A stretch of 42,529 nucleotides of DNA, taken from assembly GCA_947462765.1 (NCBI GenBank), contig CANHQK010000015.1, forward strand, positions 1-42,529. The letters are read 5' to 3'. The first letter of the stretch is position 1. The number at the start of each line of letters is the position of its first letter. Below the pieces are notes generated by a model that saw only the letters and a program-made list of their open reading frames with translations, made no database searches and was not told the DNA's origin. Position numbers and translations under genes: made by a program. This stretch comes from Bdellovibrionales bacterium. GTDB lineage: Bacteria; Bdellovibrionota; UBA1018; CAIMNF01. Positions 7,752-16,807 of the stretch are shown here, one piece after another.

Positions 7752-8827
7752 GTCCTGACCGTGAGTCCGTGCGGAACCGCTTCGAAGGGAAGGGCCCTGA
7801 TCTCGGAAGACCTCAGAACAGCCTGCTTCACCTTTTCGCGGATCTCGGGATTTTTCTCGGGGAGCAGGATGAAGAAGCATCCTCCTCCACCCGCACCGCA
7901 AACCTTGAAGGCAAGATCGGTCACTTCGCGGGCTCTCTCGCACGCCGCTTCCATTTCAGGGGTGCTGATCCCCGGAGCCAGGGTTCTACGGGTTTCCCAT
8001 TCTTCCCGTACAGCGGCGACCACCGCATGGAAATCCCGCTTGAGGAGAGCGTCCTCGAGCTTTGCGGTGGCTGAAACGATGGCGCGGAATTTACGATCGA
8101 TCTCGGGATCCTTGTCGATGAGCCCCTTGAACAGCTGCCAGTTATTGATTCCCGAATTACGGGATTTACCCGAATAAAACAGGAGTGTACGGGCCTCAAG
8201 CTCTTTCAGGGTTTCGACTGGAAGAGTCTCGCGGGTGTTGCGGGCGATATTCCAGCTCAACACTTGCAGTCCCCCGAAAGCGGCTCCGTAATAATCCTGG
8301 AGTCCGGCGGGACCGTACAAAACCTGGCTTTCCACATCCCGTGTTAGGGAAATCAGGAACTCACCGTCACGTTCGAGGTCCAGGGGAGTCCGGGGATTCA
8401 TCCATTTCCAGAGCGCACCGATGATCGAAATGCTGAGTGCCGAGGAACCGCCGAGGCCGGCTCCTGCCGGACTCTTGGCTTCGGTACGGATTTCGAGCGA
8501 AAGGGCCCGTGGGTGGGTGTGAAGTTTTGCAAAATACCGGAGCAGACGGACCGGGAGGTCCAGTTCCGGAATCGCCCGGGTGTGCTCATCGAGGATTTCT
8601 TCCCAGGAGAACTCTTGGGATTTGGAGAGATCCACGGAGGAGATCCGGACTGAGGGCTTGGTGGAAGGTTCGCATTCGAGTACCGTGCGGGCAAAAAGAT
8701 TGATCCCGAAGTTCACGGTCTTGGGCGAATCCAGCAGGAGGTAAAGGGGCCAGATGTCGACGGTGCCTCCTGCCAGGTCCACACGGACCGGGGCTACCGA
8801 TTCGATTCTTATTTTTTCGATGCTCAT
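7748..8827 (-). CDS. GHMP-family sugar kinase (HddA-like)
   Basis: ATP-dependent small-molecule kinase of the galactokinase/homoserine kinase/mevalonate kinase family. PVRVDLAGGTVDIWPLY is the substrate-side N-terminal motif, SPAGAGLGGSSALSISI is the GHMP phosphate-binding loop, and VCGAGGGGCFFILLPE is the C-terminal motif 3. The closest remembered relatives are D-glycero-D-manno-heptose 7-phosphate kinase (HddA) and fucose kinase-like proteins; the sugar is not settled by sequence. AGGAGA stands 7 bases before the ATG. It sits between hpt and a DUF429 gene instead of other heptose genes, which makes the heptose role uncertain. Confidence 0.8.
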   Translation of the reverse strand: MSIEKIRIESVAPVRVDLAGGTVDIWPLYLLLDSPKTVNFGINLFARTVLECEPSTKPSVRISSVDLSKSQEFSWEEILDEHTRAIPELDLPVRLLRYFAKLHTHPRALSLEIRTEAKSPAGAGLGGSSALSISIIGALWKWMNPRTPLDLERDGEFLISLTRDVESQVLYGPAGLQDYYGAAFGGLQVLSWNIARNTRETLPVETLKELEARTLLFYSGKSRNSGINNWQLFKGLIDKDPEIDRKFRAIVSATAKLEDALLKRDFHAVVAAVREEWETRRTLAPGISTPEMEAACERAREVTDLAFKVCGAGGGGCFFILLPEKNPEIREKVKQAVLRSSEIRALPFEAVPHGLTVRT

Positions 8828-8848
8828 GACGGGTCTCCTGCAGTCGAG

Positions 8849-9394
8849 TCAGTTCAGGGTTCCGATGTAGGGGAGTCCCCTGAATTTCTCTGCGTAATCC
8901 AGACCATAGCCTACCACAAAGCGGTTGGGAATCTCGAAGCCGATGTAATCGATCCGGAGCTCGGGCGATTTCAGGGCTTCCGGTTTGAACAGGAGTGCCG
9001 CGGTCCGGAGCGATGCAGGATTTTTTACCCTGAGGTAGGAGATCAGGTAGGAGAGGGTCAGTCCCGTATCGACAATGTCTTCCACGATCAGGACGTGCTT
9101 CCCGGTCAACGGTTCATTGAGGTCCAAGGTGACTTTGACTTCGCCTGTTGACTCGGTGTGGTTGCCATAGCTCGATACGCCGAGGAATTCACAAACCACC
9201 GGCATCTTCAGGTGGCGTAGCAGATCCGAATAGAACACCACGCTTCCTTTGAGTGTGCAGATGGCGGTGATCTCCTGATCGCCATAGGTTTCATTGATTT
9301 TTTGAGCCAGCTCACGGACCCGGGCAGCGATGTCCGTTTCGGAAATGTAGACAGGCGGTTCGAAAAATTTCACGGTCTTTTGATCTTCAGACAT
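8849..9394 (-). CDS. hpt: Hypoxanthine phosphoribosyltransferase
   Basis: Purine salvage: converts hypoxanthine (and guanine) with PRPP to IMP (and GMP) in the cytosol. Diagnostic segments are ICTLKGSVVFYSDLLRHL, the flexible loop SSYGNHTESTGEV, the PRPP-binding VLIVEDIVDTGLTL, and FEIPNRFVVGYGLDYAEKFR with LPYIGTL at the end. 181 residues, normal for bacterial Hpt. The start ATG at 9394 lies inside the end of the upp gene (8-base overlap). Together with tdk and upp it forms a nucleobase/nucleoside salvage set. Confidence 0.95.
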   Translation of the reverse strand: MSEDQKTVKFFEPPVYISETDIAARVRELAQKINETYGDQEITAICTLKGSVVFYSDLLRHLKMPVVCEFLGVSSYGNHTESTGEVKVTLDLNEPLTGKHVLIVEDIVDTGLTLSYLISYLRVKNPASLRTAALLFKPEALKSPELRIDYIGFEIPNRFVVGYGLDYAEKFRGLPYIGTLN

Positions 9395-10208
9395 AGGCGT
9401 TGTTCATGATCTCACCGAACCCGCCACCCCCGGGAACGATGTATTGGTGTTCGTTCAACCCCCGCTCCCGATCCCAGAACGTTCCCGGTACGGTGGAGAG
9501 GACGTCAGAGGGAGAGAGTCCTCGGTCGAGGCGGATGGCATACACGATCAGATCGGGATGGGTGTCCCGCAATCGTTTCAGGTATTCAGGAGTCACGATG
9601 CAATGAATCGCGATCGTTTTTGCGGGCTGACCGTAGGACCGATAAAGATTCAGGGTCTCATCGAGAGTGGCCCCGGTCGCCCCCATCGGATCGGGAATGA
9701 GCAGGATGCTGTCGTCGACACTTCCACCGATCTTGTGCCCGGAAACCGCGCTGCCGGTCACATGGTGGGACGAGTCCGTCTGTCGAGCGATGCTGATATG
9801 GTCCTGGCGGACTTTCAGCGGATTCAAAAGGTGATTCAAGGCACGGTAACAGACGTGCGAGGGCAGGGTTCCGGCTCGGGCGAGATTCACCGTGACCGTT
9901 TTCTGTTCGGGATCGAGGAGGAGCGTCTCGAAACATCCTTCGGGATGGGCCTCCGCCATTCGCGTGCGAACTTCGGTTTTCCTTCTGGGAAATTCAGCAT
10001 TCACCACGGTCCGGATCAATGAGGCGTAGATTGACTCGACCAGGGTATTGATGAGGGGCTGTCCTGTTCCTGCCGAACAGAGTGTTGCCAACTCGCTTTG
10101 TAAACAGGCATCGGCAAGCAAGTGGACCTGAGGACCGTATCGATGCTCTTGCTCGGGTGCTCGGTGAGGAGGGTCTTGGAAGTAGTGGGTGTCGTTAAGC
10201 GATTTCAT
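9387..10208 (-). CDS. upp: Uracil phosphoribosyltransferase, N-terminally extended
   Basis: Pyrimidine salvage: uracil plus PRPP to UMP. The PRPP loop reads [15 protein letters not shown], and the uracil-binding C terminus is [18 protein letters not shown], both close to Upp. An ARAGTLPSH segment replaces the usual LRAGLGM region. At 273 residues it is about 60 longer than the common 208-residue enzymes, the extra part being N-terminal and variable. The ATG at 10208 gives a 14-base overlap with tdk; its ribosome site is weak, and a start further inside tdk (up to 10316) cannot be excluded. The order tdk-upp-hpt supports the salvage role. Confidence 0.8.
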   Translation of the reverse strand: MKSLNDTHYFQDPPHRAPEQEHRYGPQVHLLADACLQSELATLCSAGTGQPLINTLVESIYASLIRTVVNAEFPRRKTEVRTRMAEAHPEGCFETLLLDPEQKTVTVNLARAGTLPSHVCYRALNHLLNPLKVRQDHISIARQTDSSHHVTGSAVSGHKIGGSVDDSILLIPDPMGATGATLDETLNLYRSYGQPAKTIAIHCIVTPEYLKRLRDTHPDLIVYAIRLDRGLSPSDVLSTVPGTFWDRERGLNEHQYIVPGGGGFGEIMNNAYV

Positions 10209-10860
10209 TCTTTTCGAGCAATTTGCCCGTTTTTCCTGCAGATCCGGCAGGAAAAAGTCCCGGCTGGAAGGAAATGATGGGATTCGGTTCATGGCAGAAC
10301 CGGCAGCGGGCTTCATAATAATCGTGTGCTCCGACGAGGACTTGGTCCTCCATGGCAGCAGAACCCGGTTCGACTTCAGCCACCATGCGCTGGGAACGGG
10401 TGGCAGGAGATCCGCACACCACGCAGACGGCGGAAAGTTTGGTCACCGATTCCGCCACAGCGAGCAACTTGGGCATCGGACCGAAAGGTTGTCCGCGGAA
10501 GTCCATGTCCAGTCCAGCCAGGATGACCCGGGTGCCCCGGTAAGCGAGTTTCTGGGCGACGTCTACGAGGGTGTCATCGAAAAACTGCGCTTCGTCGATA
10601 CCCACCACACGGGTGTTGTCATCGATTTTTTCGAGGATCTCGCGGGCAGATTGCACCGGAATGGAAAGAATGCGGTTCGCATCATGACTTTGCACATGAT
10701 CCACGCTGTAGCGCTGATCGATCACCGGTTTGAACACCTGGATCTTCTGTTTCGCGTACTGTGCCCGCTTCAGGCGGCGCATGAGCTCCTCGGTTTTCCC
10801 GCTGAACATGCTGCCGCAAACCACTTCGACCATCCCCTGCTGAATCATCCCCAATGCCAT
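10195..10860 (-). CDS. tdk: Thymidine kinase
   Basis: Phosphorylates thymidine (and deoxyuridine) with ATP. The P-loop is [14 protein letters not shown] (residues 16-29), the Walker B and active-site region is [11 protein letters not shown], and the structural zinc site is formed by CVVCG and CRFCHEP. 221 residues, within the type II family range. The first ATG (10860) has no clear ribosome site; the ATG for Met10 ([10 protein letters not shown]) has an AGCAGGGG just ahead and is a plausible alternative. The gene lies 90 bases downstream of metG. Confidence 0.95.
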   Translation of the reverse strand: MALGMIQQGMVEVVCGSMFSGKTEELMRRLKRAQYAKQKIQVFKPVIDQRYSVDHVQSHDANRILSIPVQSAREILEKIDDNTRVVGIDEAQFFDDTLVDVAQKLAYRGTRVILAGLDMDFRGQPFGPMPKLLAVAESVTKLSAVCVVCGSPATRSQRMVAEVEPGSAAMEDQVLVGAHDYYEARCRFCHEPNPIISFQPGLFPAGSAGKTGKLLEKNEIA

Positions 10861-10950
10861 GGCTCAGGGTTACCCGAGCAGGGGAGGGGGTGTCAAGGAT
10901 TCGACGACCGATTCTTGCACCGCTTCAAGCTCGCGTGATTTTGAAGGATT

Positions 10951-12435
10951 TCAGGTCTTGGCCGGCTCCATCCGGGGAAAAAGGACCGGAGGATCTGACA
11001 GGTGGTAGGTCTCGGGCTTCAATCGAAGGGCGCCAGGGGTCTGACCCAGGGCAGCAAGGGCTTTTTGGCCGGTGTCCGGAAGGAAGGCCGAGAGCACTTG
11101 AGAAACCACGTCGATCCCGTACAGTCCATTCACCATGACTTCGATGAAGCGGTTCCGTGATTCCGGATCGGCGTCTTTCAGGGCCCAAGGGGCCTGATCA
11201 TTGATGTAACCGTTCACCCGGTTCACTTCCACCCAGAGGCGGTCGAGCGCCCGGTGGTGCTCCCTCTTGCCCATGAGCTCGGCGAGCTCGGTGATCAATC
11301 CACTGAAGTCGAAGTGCAGCGGGATCCCTGCGGTCGGGATCTCGTCACCGATTCTCTTCCGAGCGAGCTTCACCACGCGCATCAGGAGGTTTCCGTAGTC
11401 ATTACCGAGCTCGGACTGATGGCGCTTCAGGAGGTCTTCCATCACAAACGCTCCGTTGCTGTTCGAAGGAATGGCTCTCAAAATGTAGTAGCGGAATGAA
11501 TCGACCGGGACTTTTTCGATGACCTCGAAAGGATCGACCCCGTTTCCAAGGCTCTTCGACATCTTGCGCCCGTCCGCGGCGAGAACCATGCCGTGAACGT
11601 AAATCTGTTCAGGGAGGGGAATTCCGGCCGCGTGCAACATGATCGGCCAGATCACCGCATGGAACCACAAAATGTCGCGTCCGATAACATGGGTCGAGTT
11701 CGGCCAAAAGCCTCTCGGATCCGAGGCGGTATAGTAATTGATGAGCGCATCGAACCAGGTGTAGATCACATATTCGGGGCGCCCGGGCACCGGAATGCCC
11801 CAACCTTTCGAGGGCCGGGTGATGGAGAGATCCCGCATGGGCTCGCTTTCGAGTCGCGAGAGGATTTCTTTCCGTGACAGTTCGGGCACAACGAACTCGG
11901 GTTTGTTCCGGATATGGTTCACGATCCACTCCTGGTAACGCCCGGTTTTCAGGAAGAAGCCTTCCTCGGTCACCTTCTCGAGTGGCTTGTAGTGCGCAGG
12001 GCATTTTCCGTCCGGAGCCTGCAGGTCGGTGTAGTACGCCTCACAATTGGTGCAGTAAAGCCCCTCGTACTTCCCGAAATAGATGTCGCCCTTTTCTTCG
12101 AGCTTTTTCCAGATGGAATGGGTCGCCTGCTCGTGGCGGGGCTCGGTGGTCCGGATGAATTCGTCATAGGAAATCCGGAGTTTTTCGCAGAGATCCTTGA
12201 AGTGGGTCACGTTACCATCCACGAATTCACGTGTTCCCATTCCCGCAGATTCAGCACTTTTTACCAGGTTCTGCCCGTTTTCGTCTGTTCCCGTCAGGAA
12301 GAACACCTCGTGCCCGGTAAGTCGGTAGAAGCGTGCATAGGAGTCCGTGACGATCTTTTCATAGGCATGGCCGAGATGAGGCCTGCCGTTCGGATAATCG
12401 ATGGCTGTAGTGATGCTGAAACGGGGTTGGGACAT
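10951..12435 (-). CDS. metG: Methionyl-tRNA synthetase
   Basis: Charges tRNA-Met. Rossmann catalytic domain with the HIGH motif as HLGH (NGRPHLGHAYE) and KMSKS within DGRKMSKSLGNGV; TWFDALINYY and VIGRDILWFHAVIWP are family blocks. A single zinc knuckle is present as CTNC ... CPAH, so the fourth ligand is His in place of Cys, a known variant. 494 residues: anticodon-binding domain present, but no C-terminal EMAP/Trbp111-like tRNA-binding domain. GGGAGGAT precedes the ATG. It follows the Yip1-like gene by 21 bases. Confidence 0.96.
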   Translation of the reverse strand: MSQPRFSITTAIDYPNGRPHLGHAYEKIVTDSYARFYRLTGHEVFFLTGTDENGQNLVKSAESAGMGTREFVDGNVTHFKDLCEKLRISYDEFIRTTEPRHEQATHSIWKKLEEKGDIYFGKYEGLYCTNCEAYYTDLQAPDGKCPAHYKPLEKVTEEGFFLKTGRYQEWIVNHIRNKPEFVVPELSRKEILSRLESEPMRDLSITRPSKGWGIPVPGRPEYVIYTWFDALINYYTASDPRGFWPNSTHVIGRDILWFHAVIWPIMLHAAGIPLPEQIYVHGMVLAADGRKMSKSLGNGVDPFEVIEKVPVDSFRYYILRAIPSNSNGAFVMEDLLKRHQSELGNDYGNLLMRVVKLARKRIGDEIPTAGIPLHFDFSGLITELAELMGKREHHRALDRLWVEVNRVNGYINDQAPWALKDADPESRNRFIEVMVNGLYGIDVVSQVLSAFLPDTGQKALAALGQTPGALRLKPETYHLSDPPVLFPRMEPAKT

Positions 12436-12456
12436 GATCCTCCCACCCTAGCAGAA

Positions 12457-13197
12457 TCAGCGGGTTCCGAAAAGGGCCGCCAACAATCCGAGACCGATCC
12501 CGAAAATCCCTGCGAACAAGCATCCGACCACGAGCACTCCGAGCATCCCGGGAAGAACCAGGAGCACGACCGCCCGCAGCCCCGAAATCCTGAAACGGAC
12601 TTTGAGACCGAGCACGAGCAAGGCAGCACTGTAAATCCAGCCGATGAATCCACCGATTCCGACCGGAAGAAACCCGAGCCAGGAGGCGATCAGGTTCGGG
12701 GCAGAGGAGAACGCGGCAATCCTTACGAATACGGGAATTTCAATGGAGTCCTCTCCCTTGTTCCGGCGTCGGATCAAAAGCCACGCCCCGAGGAACAGGC
12801 TCATTCCGGAAAGTGTGAAATGAAGCAAGGACTGGAACGGAGAGAGTGCAATGCTGGAGAGCTCTGCAAGCCAGGCCGGAATCGAAGAGGGTTCAGCCCG
12901 TTGGTTCCAAAGCGTATCGGGAACATGGTTCCAGAACGGGAGACTCTCGAGTTGGCGTTTCACCTTCATCATCCCGTCGAGCAAGGATTCATTCTTAACC
13001 AGACGGGTGAGCCACTCAAATCCCGAGGCGAACCAGTTTACCACGATTCCGAATACGAGCGCCCGGCTCAATGAATAGGTCTCGAACCGTTCTTGAAAAA
13101 AACGGACGGGTTCGGTGAGCAAGAGGATCAGGTCGCTCAGGAATCTTCTTACCGGACCGGGCTCCGGCGTGACTGCGGGCAGTTGCTCATCTGTCAT
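12457..13197 (-). CDS. Yip1-like integral membrane protein
   Basis: Function unknown. 246 residues with an N-terminal cytoplasmic stretch (LPAVTPEPGPVRRF), a segment typical of bacterial Yip1-domain proteins (LTEPVRFFQERFETYSLSRALVFG), then about five membrane helices, the last two separated by RFRISGLR. The start ATG directly follows the stop of the DUF4340 gene (TGA then ATG), so it belongs to the GldAFG-type operon. It could be an accessory subunit of that ABC system, but this is inferred from position only. Confidence 0.6.
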   Translation of the reverse strand: MTDEQLPAVTPEPGPVRRFLSDLILLLTEPVRFFQERFETYSLSRALVFGIVVNWFASGFEWLTRLVKNESLLDGMMKVKRQLESLPFWNHVPDTLWNQRAEPSSIPAWLAELSSIALSPFQSLLHFTLSGMSLFLGAWLLIRRRNKGEDSIEIPVFVRIAAFSSAPNLIASWLGFLPVGIGGFIGWIYSAALLVLGLKVRFRISGLRAVVLLVLPGMLGVLVVGCLFAGIFGIGLGLLAALFGTR

Positions 13198-14613
13198 TCA
13201 TTTCAGTTTCCACGAATCGAGACTGAAAGGGAATGCTTTTCCGAGCTTGGATTCGAGTTCAAAGGCCTCGTTCCGGAGGGATCCCGTGATTTTCGCCCAA
13301 CTCCGGCCTTTCGAAGTGTAGAACTCGAAGCGGTGCTTCGCGGTGTTTTTGGCATCCCCGAGAATCAGGGCAACCGGGGTCCCTTCCGCACGGGGGGCGG
13401 GGGCGACGATCGAGGGAGAGTGCCCCTCTGAGAGCAGATTGAGCAGTTCCCGGACTTTTTCGGTGTCGAGCTTCGGCTCACCTGACTTTTGGACCCAGCC
13501 CTTTCCATCAAAAGAGAATGCCGCAGCCTGTGGAAAAGCTTTGCTCTCGAGCTTGAATTCGGTCACCCCGATTTTCTCGCCCTGGGTCAGCAGAAGGTTC
13601 CGCCTCAGGTAAGCGAGGGAGCGGTCCAGCTGCACGCTGAGGTTCCCTTCCACTTCAGTATCCTCCTTCAGCAAGGGCGATTTCAGATAGGTTGCGGTCA
13701 CTTGACTGCCCTTTAGGATCCGGGTCAGAAGTTCGAGTTTTCCGCTTCCGGAAGTGCCCTGCCACGAGATCTGGAGAGTCCGTTTCGAACCTTTCACCGA
13801 GGATGGTTCAGGAAAATCCTTGGCTCTCGCCTGAGCCAAAGAGCCCAGAAGTGTTTCGATTCTCTCGTAGTCACCCTCGAGGCCATTCACGGTCCAAAGG
13901 CCATCTTTTTTCTGTCCGACGACTTTCCCGGAGGAACCTTCGAGAATGAATCCCTCGATTCCCTCCCGGCCGAAAGAAAAAAGCTTTTTGTCGCGGTACC
14001 AGGATACGGTTTTTCCGAGAACGTTGTTCTTGTAGAAGTTCCCGATCAGGAAGACCGTGGTCTCGTTCAGCTTCCCGTCTTCGGCTGCTCCCACGAACTG
14101 CTTGTCGCCGACCGGATGGGGTTCGCCGAACCAAGCGGTGTGTTTCTTGCCGTTATCGAGTGTCACCTCGATCGATTCTGCACCCGTTCCCCCCCTGCGG
14201 GCTTCTCCGAGTCCGTATTCCTCAATCAGGCGCTTGCGTGTTTCAGGACTGTCCTCCGAAAGATCCACCGTTTCGGTGGCGGACATCGAATTCAGGTTCG
14301 AGAGCAGATCCCTGATGTGATCGGGATCTCCCGGGAGATTCACCGGTTCGGTGATGCTCCAGGTGCCGTTTCCGCTGGCCTTGCAGGTCTTCGCTTCAAG
14401 ACTCGAACAGGTTAGGGTGAGCGAGGAGCCGGCGTTCTGGATGCGGATGGAACGGATCTGGCGATCCTCGTCGATCGGAATCGGTTTTTTCAGCAGGGCG
14501 TCTGCACGCTCTTTCTTGGGTTTATGGGAGTACTGGAGCCAGTAGGCAAAGCTACCTGAAACCAGCAGCAGGGCGGAGAGTGCGAATGCGGATTTCCAGT
14601 TCGGTTGTCTCAT
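13198..14613 (-). CDS. DUF4340 domain protein, membrane-anchored
   Basis: One N-terminal membrane anchor (residues about 9-26) followed by a large extracytoplasmic beta-rich region. The pattern of repeated short modules (SIRIQNAGSSLTL near 55-67, then ETVDLSEDSPETRKRLIEEYGLG, and later KIGVTEFKLESK) is that of DUF4340 proteins, which in many proteobacteria are encoded right after GldG-type genes. 471 residues. It probably works with the ABC complex in the cell envelope, but neither substrate nor activity is known. The ATG at 14613 has GAGGTG upstream. It is not a substrate-binding protein of any type I recognise. Confidence 0.75.
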   Translation of the reverse strand: MRQPNWKSAFALSALLLVSGSFAYWLQYSHKPKKERADALLKKPIPIDEDRQIRSIRIQNAGSSLTLTCSSLEAKTCKASGNGTWSITEPVNLPGDPDHIRDLLSNLNSMSATETVDLSEDSPETRKRLIEEYGLGEARRGGTGAESIEVTLDNGKKHTAWFGEPHPVGDKQFVGAAEDGKLNETTVFLIGNFYKNNVLGKTVSWYRDKKLFSFGREGIEGFILEGSSGKVVGQKKDGLWTVNGLEGDYERIETLLGSLAQARAKDFPEPSSVKGSKRTLQISWQGTSGSGKLELLTRILKGSQVTATYLKSPLLKEDTEVEGNLSVQLDRSLAYLRRNLLLTQGEKIGVTEFKLESKAFPQAAAFSFDGKGWVQKSGEPKLDTEKVRELLNLLSEGHSPSIVAPAPRAEGTPVALILGDAKNTAKHRFEFYTSKGRSWAKITGSLRNEAFELESKLGKAFPFSLDSWKLK

Positions 14614-14633
14614 GTCGCTTGCACCTCAACAGG

Positions 14634-16022
14634 TCAGAGTTTCTTGCGGCGGACCCACATCAGGATCCCGAATACCGCTATCCCGAGTGGAACGATCACT
14701 ACCGAGATCCAGAAGATGGCGATCCCCTGGTTCTGTGAAAGTTCCATGGTTCCGGATTCGTTCTCTTTGGCTCGGATGGAGATCATGCTCTCGTCCTCGA
14801 CCGCCCAGCTCACGGTGTTCAGGAACAGATCGAGGTTGCCGCCGAAGCGCGAGTACTGGTTGTTGGCGAACTGGCTCGAGCCGAAGACGGCGATCCGGGT
14901 CTCTTTGGTGGCGGAAGTGTCCTTGCGTTTCCCCTGAACGCTTGCGGCTGTGGAGAGGGGGCCGGCCAGATCCGATCCGGAATTGAACTGTGCGGAACCT
15001 TTCGCCAGTCCCGACAGGTCGGATTCCGCCCACGCCTTGGGCGTGGTCTTGCCGATAAACGATCCTTTCAGACCCTCGGGGAGTTTCTCCACCACATCGA
15101 CAGGACGGGAGAACGGGAAATAGCACTGCTCTCCGAAGTCCTTGACGATGGTGTTCTCCTTGTTGAACTGGGCGATGATCGGTACCGACGCATCGACACC
15201 CAGCATTTTCGACACCGGATCGATCACGAGACCGGATTTGATCTCGAAGCCCCATTCTTTCAGAAGTCCGCGGATCTCTTTGGTCTGATCGGCGTTGGTC
15301 ACCACGGCATCGATACCCACTACCAGGCGGCCCCCTTCGGAAAGGTACTGGTTCAAGGTCTTCACTTCAGCCGGAAACAGGGCCTTATTTGCCCCCATCA
15401 TCACGACCACCGAGCATTCGGAGGGGATCTTGGCTTCTTGTGACAGCGGGAATTCACGGAAGAGATAGGACTGGTCTTCAAGTCCCTTCTTGGCCGCTGC
15501 AAGCCCTTGGGCTCCGGAGTCCCCGAGTGAGGCTTCACCGTGCCCGCTCACCATGCAAATGGTAGAGCGCCCCTCGCGGGTCAGTTTGATGATCTCGTTG
15601 GTGATCTTCTCCTCGGTGATTTCCTCGACCTTGGCGGTTTTTCCCTCATAACCCAGTACGAGAGTGTCCATTTTTTTGATGCCAGCGGCCTTTGCCCGGG
15701 TGGGTTCCTTGTTCGGATCCACCAGTTCGAATTTGAACTTGCCGGAAGCCTTCTTGTAGTTGTCGAAGACGGGACGGCTGCGTTCTTTCGAGCTGATGTC
15801 GCCGTAAAAAGTGGCAGTCAGATCGCTCTTCAGCGATTTCATCACCTTTTCAGTCTGGTCGGAGAAGGTGTGGAGTTTGTTCTTGGTGAGGTCGGCTTTT
15901 TTCGGGTATTGGGCTGCGAGGAAATTGATCACGCCAACGATCGCGATCACGGTCAAGGTCACAAAAGCCGAATTCACTCCGAAAGAGACTGCGCGTTTTT
16001 TTGATTCATTTTTTGGATTCAT
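14634..16022 (-). CDS. GldG-family ABC-associated protein
   Basis: Auxiliary protein of a GldA/GldF/GldG type ABC system. It has an N-terminal membrane segment (about 17-37), then the family segments DLTKNKLHTFSDQTEKV, TATFYGD, FELVDPNKEPTRAKA, a STICMVSGHGE strand with a glycine-rich turn, and GGRLVVGID, and ends with a second membrane helix and RRKKL in the cytoplasm. In Bacteroidota GldG belongs to the gliding apparatus; in proteobacteria the homologues are of unknown role, so gliding should not be assumed. GGAGGT precedes the ATG. The GldF-type gene ends 2 bases upstream of this start. Confidence 0.82.
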   Translation of the reverse strand: MNPKNESKKRAVSFGVNSAFVTLTVIAIVGVINFLAAQYPKKADLTKNKLHTFSDQTEKVMKSLKSDLTATFYGDISSKERSRPVFDNYKKASGKFKFELVDPNKEPTRAKAAGIKKMDTLVLGYEGKTAKVEEITEEKITNEIIKLTREGRSTICMVSGHGEASLGDSGAQGLAAAKKGLEDQSYLFREFPLSQEAKIPSECSVVVMMGANKALFPAEVKTLNQYLSEGGRLVVGIDAVVTNADQTKEIRGLLKEWGFEIKSGLVIDPVSKMLGVDASVPIIAQFNKENTIVKDFGEQCYFPFSRPVDVVEKLPEGLKGSFIGKTTPKAWAESDLSGLAKGSAQFNSGSDLAGPLSTAASVQGKRKDTSATKETRIAVFGSSQFANNQYSRFGGNLDLFLNTVSWAVEDESMISIRAKENESGTMELSQNQGIAIFWISVVIVPLGIAVFGILMWVRRKKL

Positions 16023-16024
16023 GA

Positions 16025-16807
16025 TTACCTCCAGCGGTACGAGTCGAGGACGCGGTGGGTGATGAACAGGCCGAGTCCGGTGAAGGAAAGGTAGAAGACC
16101 ACGTCAGTGGTGTCGATGATCCCCTGACTGAAATTATTGTAGTGCTGGATCAACGACAGATAGTCGAGGAAGTCGCTGAACACAGGGCCTGCGGACTGCG
16201 AAGCCCAGTTCACCAGCCAGAAAAAAAGACCGGCAGCGAAAGTGAGGGCTCCGGCTACGATCTGGTTCTCCGTCATCGAAGAGAAGAGCACCCCCATCGA
16301 GACATAGCACCCGGTCAGCATCAGGGTGCCGAGGTAGCTTGTGAAAATGACCCCCGGATCGGGGTTGCCGAAGACGATCAGCACGATCGGGTAGACCAAG
16401 GTCAGGAGCACCATGGTCGCGACCAACAGGAAGGCCGAGAGGAACTTGCCGACAATGATCTCACCCAAGGTGAGGGGGGCGGTCAGCAGGAGTTGGAGCG
16501 TCTGCATCTTTTTTTCCTCCGCGAACAGTCTCATGGTCACGAAGGGAACGAGGAAGAGCAGGATCACATTCATGTTGCCGTAGAGCGGCCGGATCAGTCC
16601 GTCCGTAAGGCTCATGCCTTTGCCCATGCCGAACTGTTTGTACTGGAGGCTCTGCAGGTTGAAGTGGGACAGATTGAAAAAGAACATCCAACCCATCAGG
16701 ATCAAAAAGCCCGCAATCACGATGTAAGCGATGGGTGAAGTGAAATAAGTCCGGTAATCCTTGGAGGCGATGGTCCAGGATTTTTTGAAGTTAAAACCGA
16801 GTTTCAT
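16025..16807 (-). CDS. ABC-2 type permease (GldF/NosY-like)
   Basis: Inner-membrane permease with six hydrophobic segments in 260 residues. The N-terminal KDYRTYFTSPIAYIV is the signature of this ABC-2 group, and the loop RLFAEEKKMQTLQLLLTAPLTLGEIIVGKFLSA carries the conserved E-K-x-x-x-T-L-x-L-L pattern. The start overlaps the stop of the ATPase gene by 4 bases, and GGAGGG lies upstream. Together with the ATPase and the GldG-type protein it makes a complete ABC unit. Direction of transport and substrate are unknown. Confidence 0.88.
   Translation of the reverse strand: MKLGFNFKKSWTIASKDYRTYFTSPIAYIVIAGFLILMGWMFFFNLSHFNLQSLQYKQFGMGKGMSLTDGLIRPLYGNMNVILLFLVPFVTMRLFAEEKKMQTLQLLLTAPLTLGEIIVGKFLSAFLLVATMVLLTLVYPIVLIVFGNPDPGVIFTSYLGTLMLTGCYVSMGVLFSSMTENQIVAGALTFAAGLFFWLVNWASQSAGPVFSDFLDYLSLIQHYNNFSQGIIDTTDVVFYLSFTGLGLFITHRVLDSYRWR

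Noticed and set aside
11914-13074. Long plus-strand open frame of 386 codons opposite metG and the Yip1-like gene
   Set aside because: It lies antisense to two well-supported genes, its product is low in hydrophobic pattern and rich in R, E, P and G, and no ribosome site or family motif is present. Such frames are expected in GC-rich DNA.
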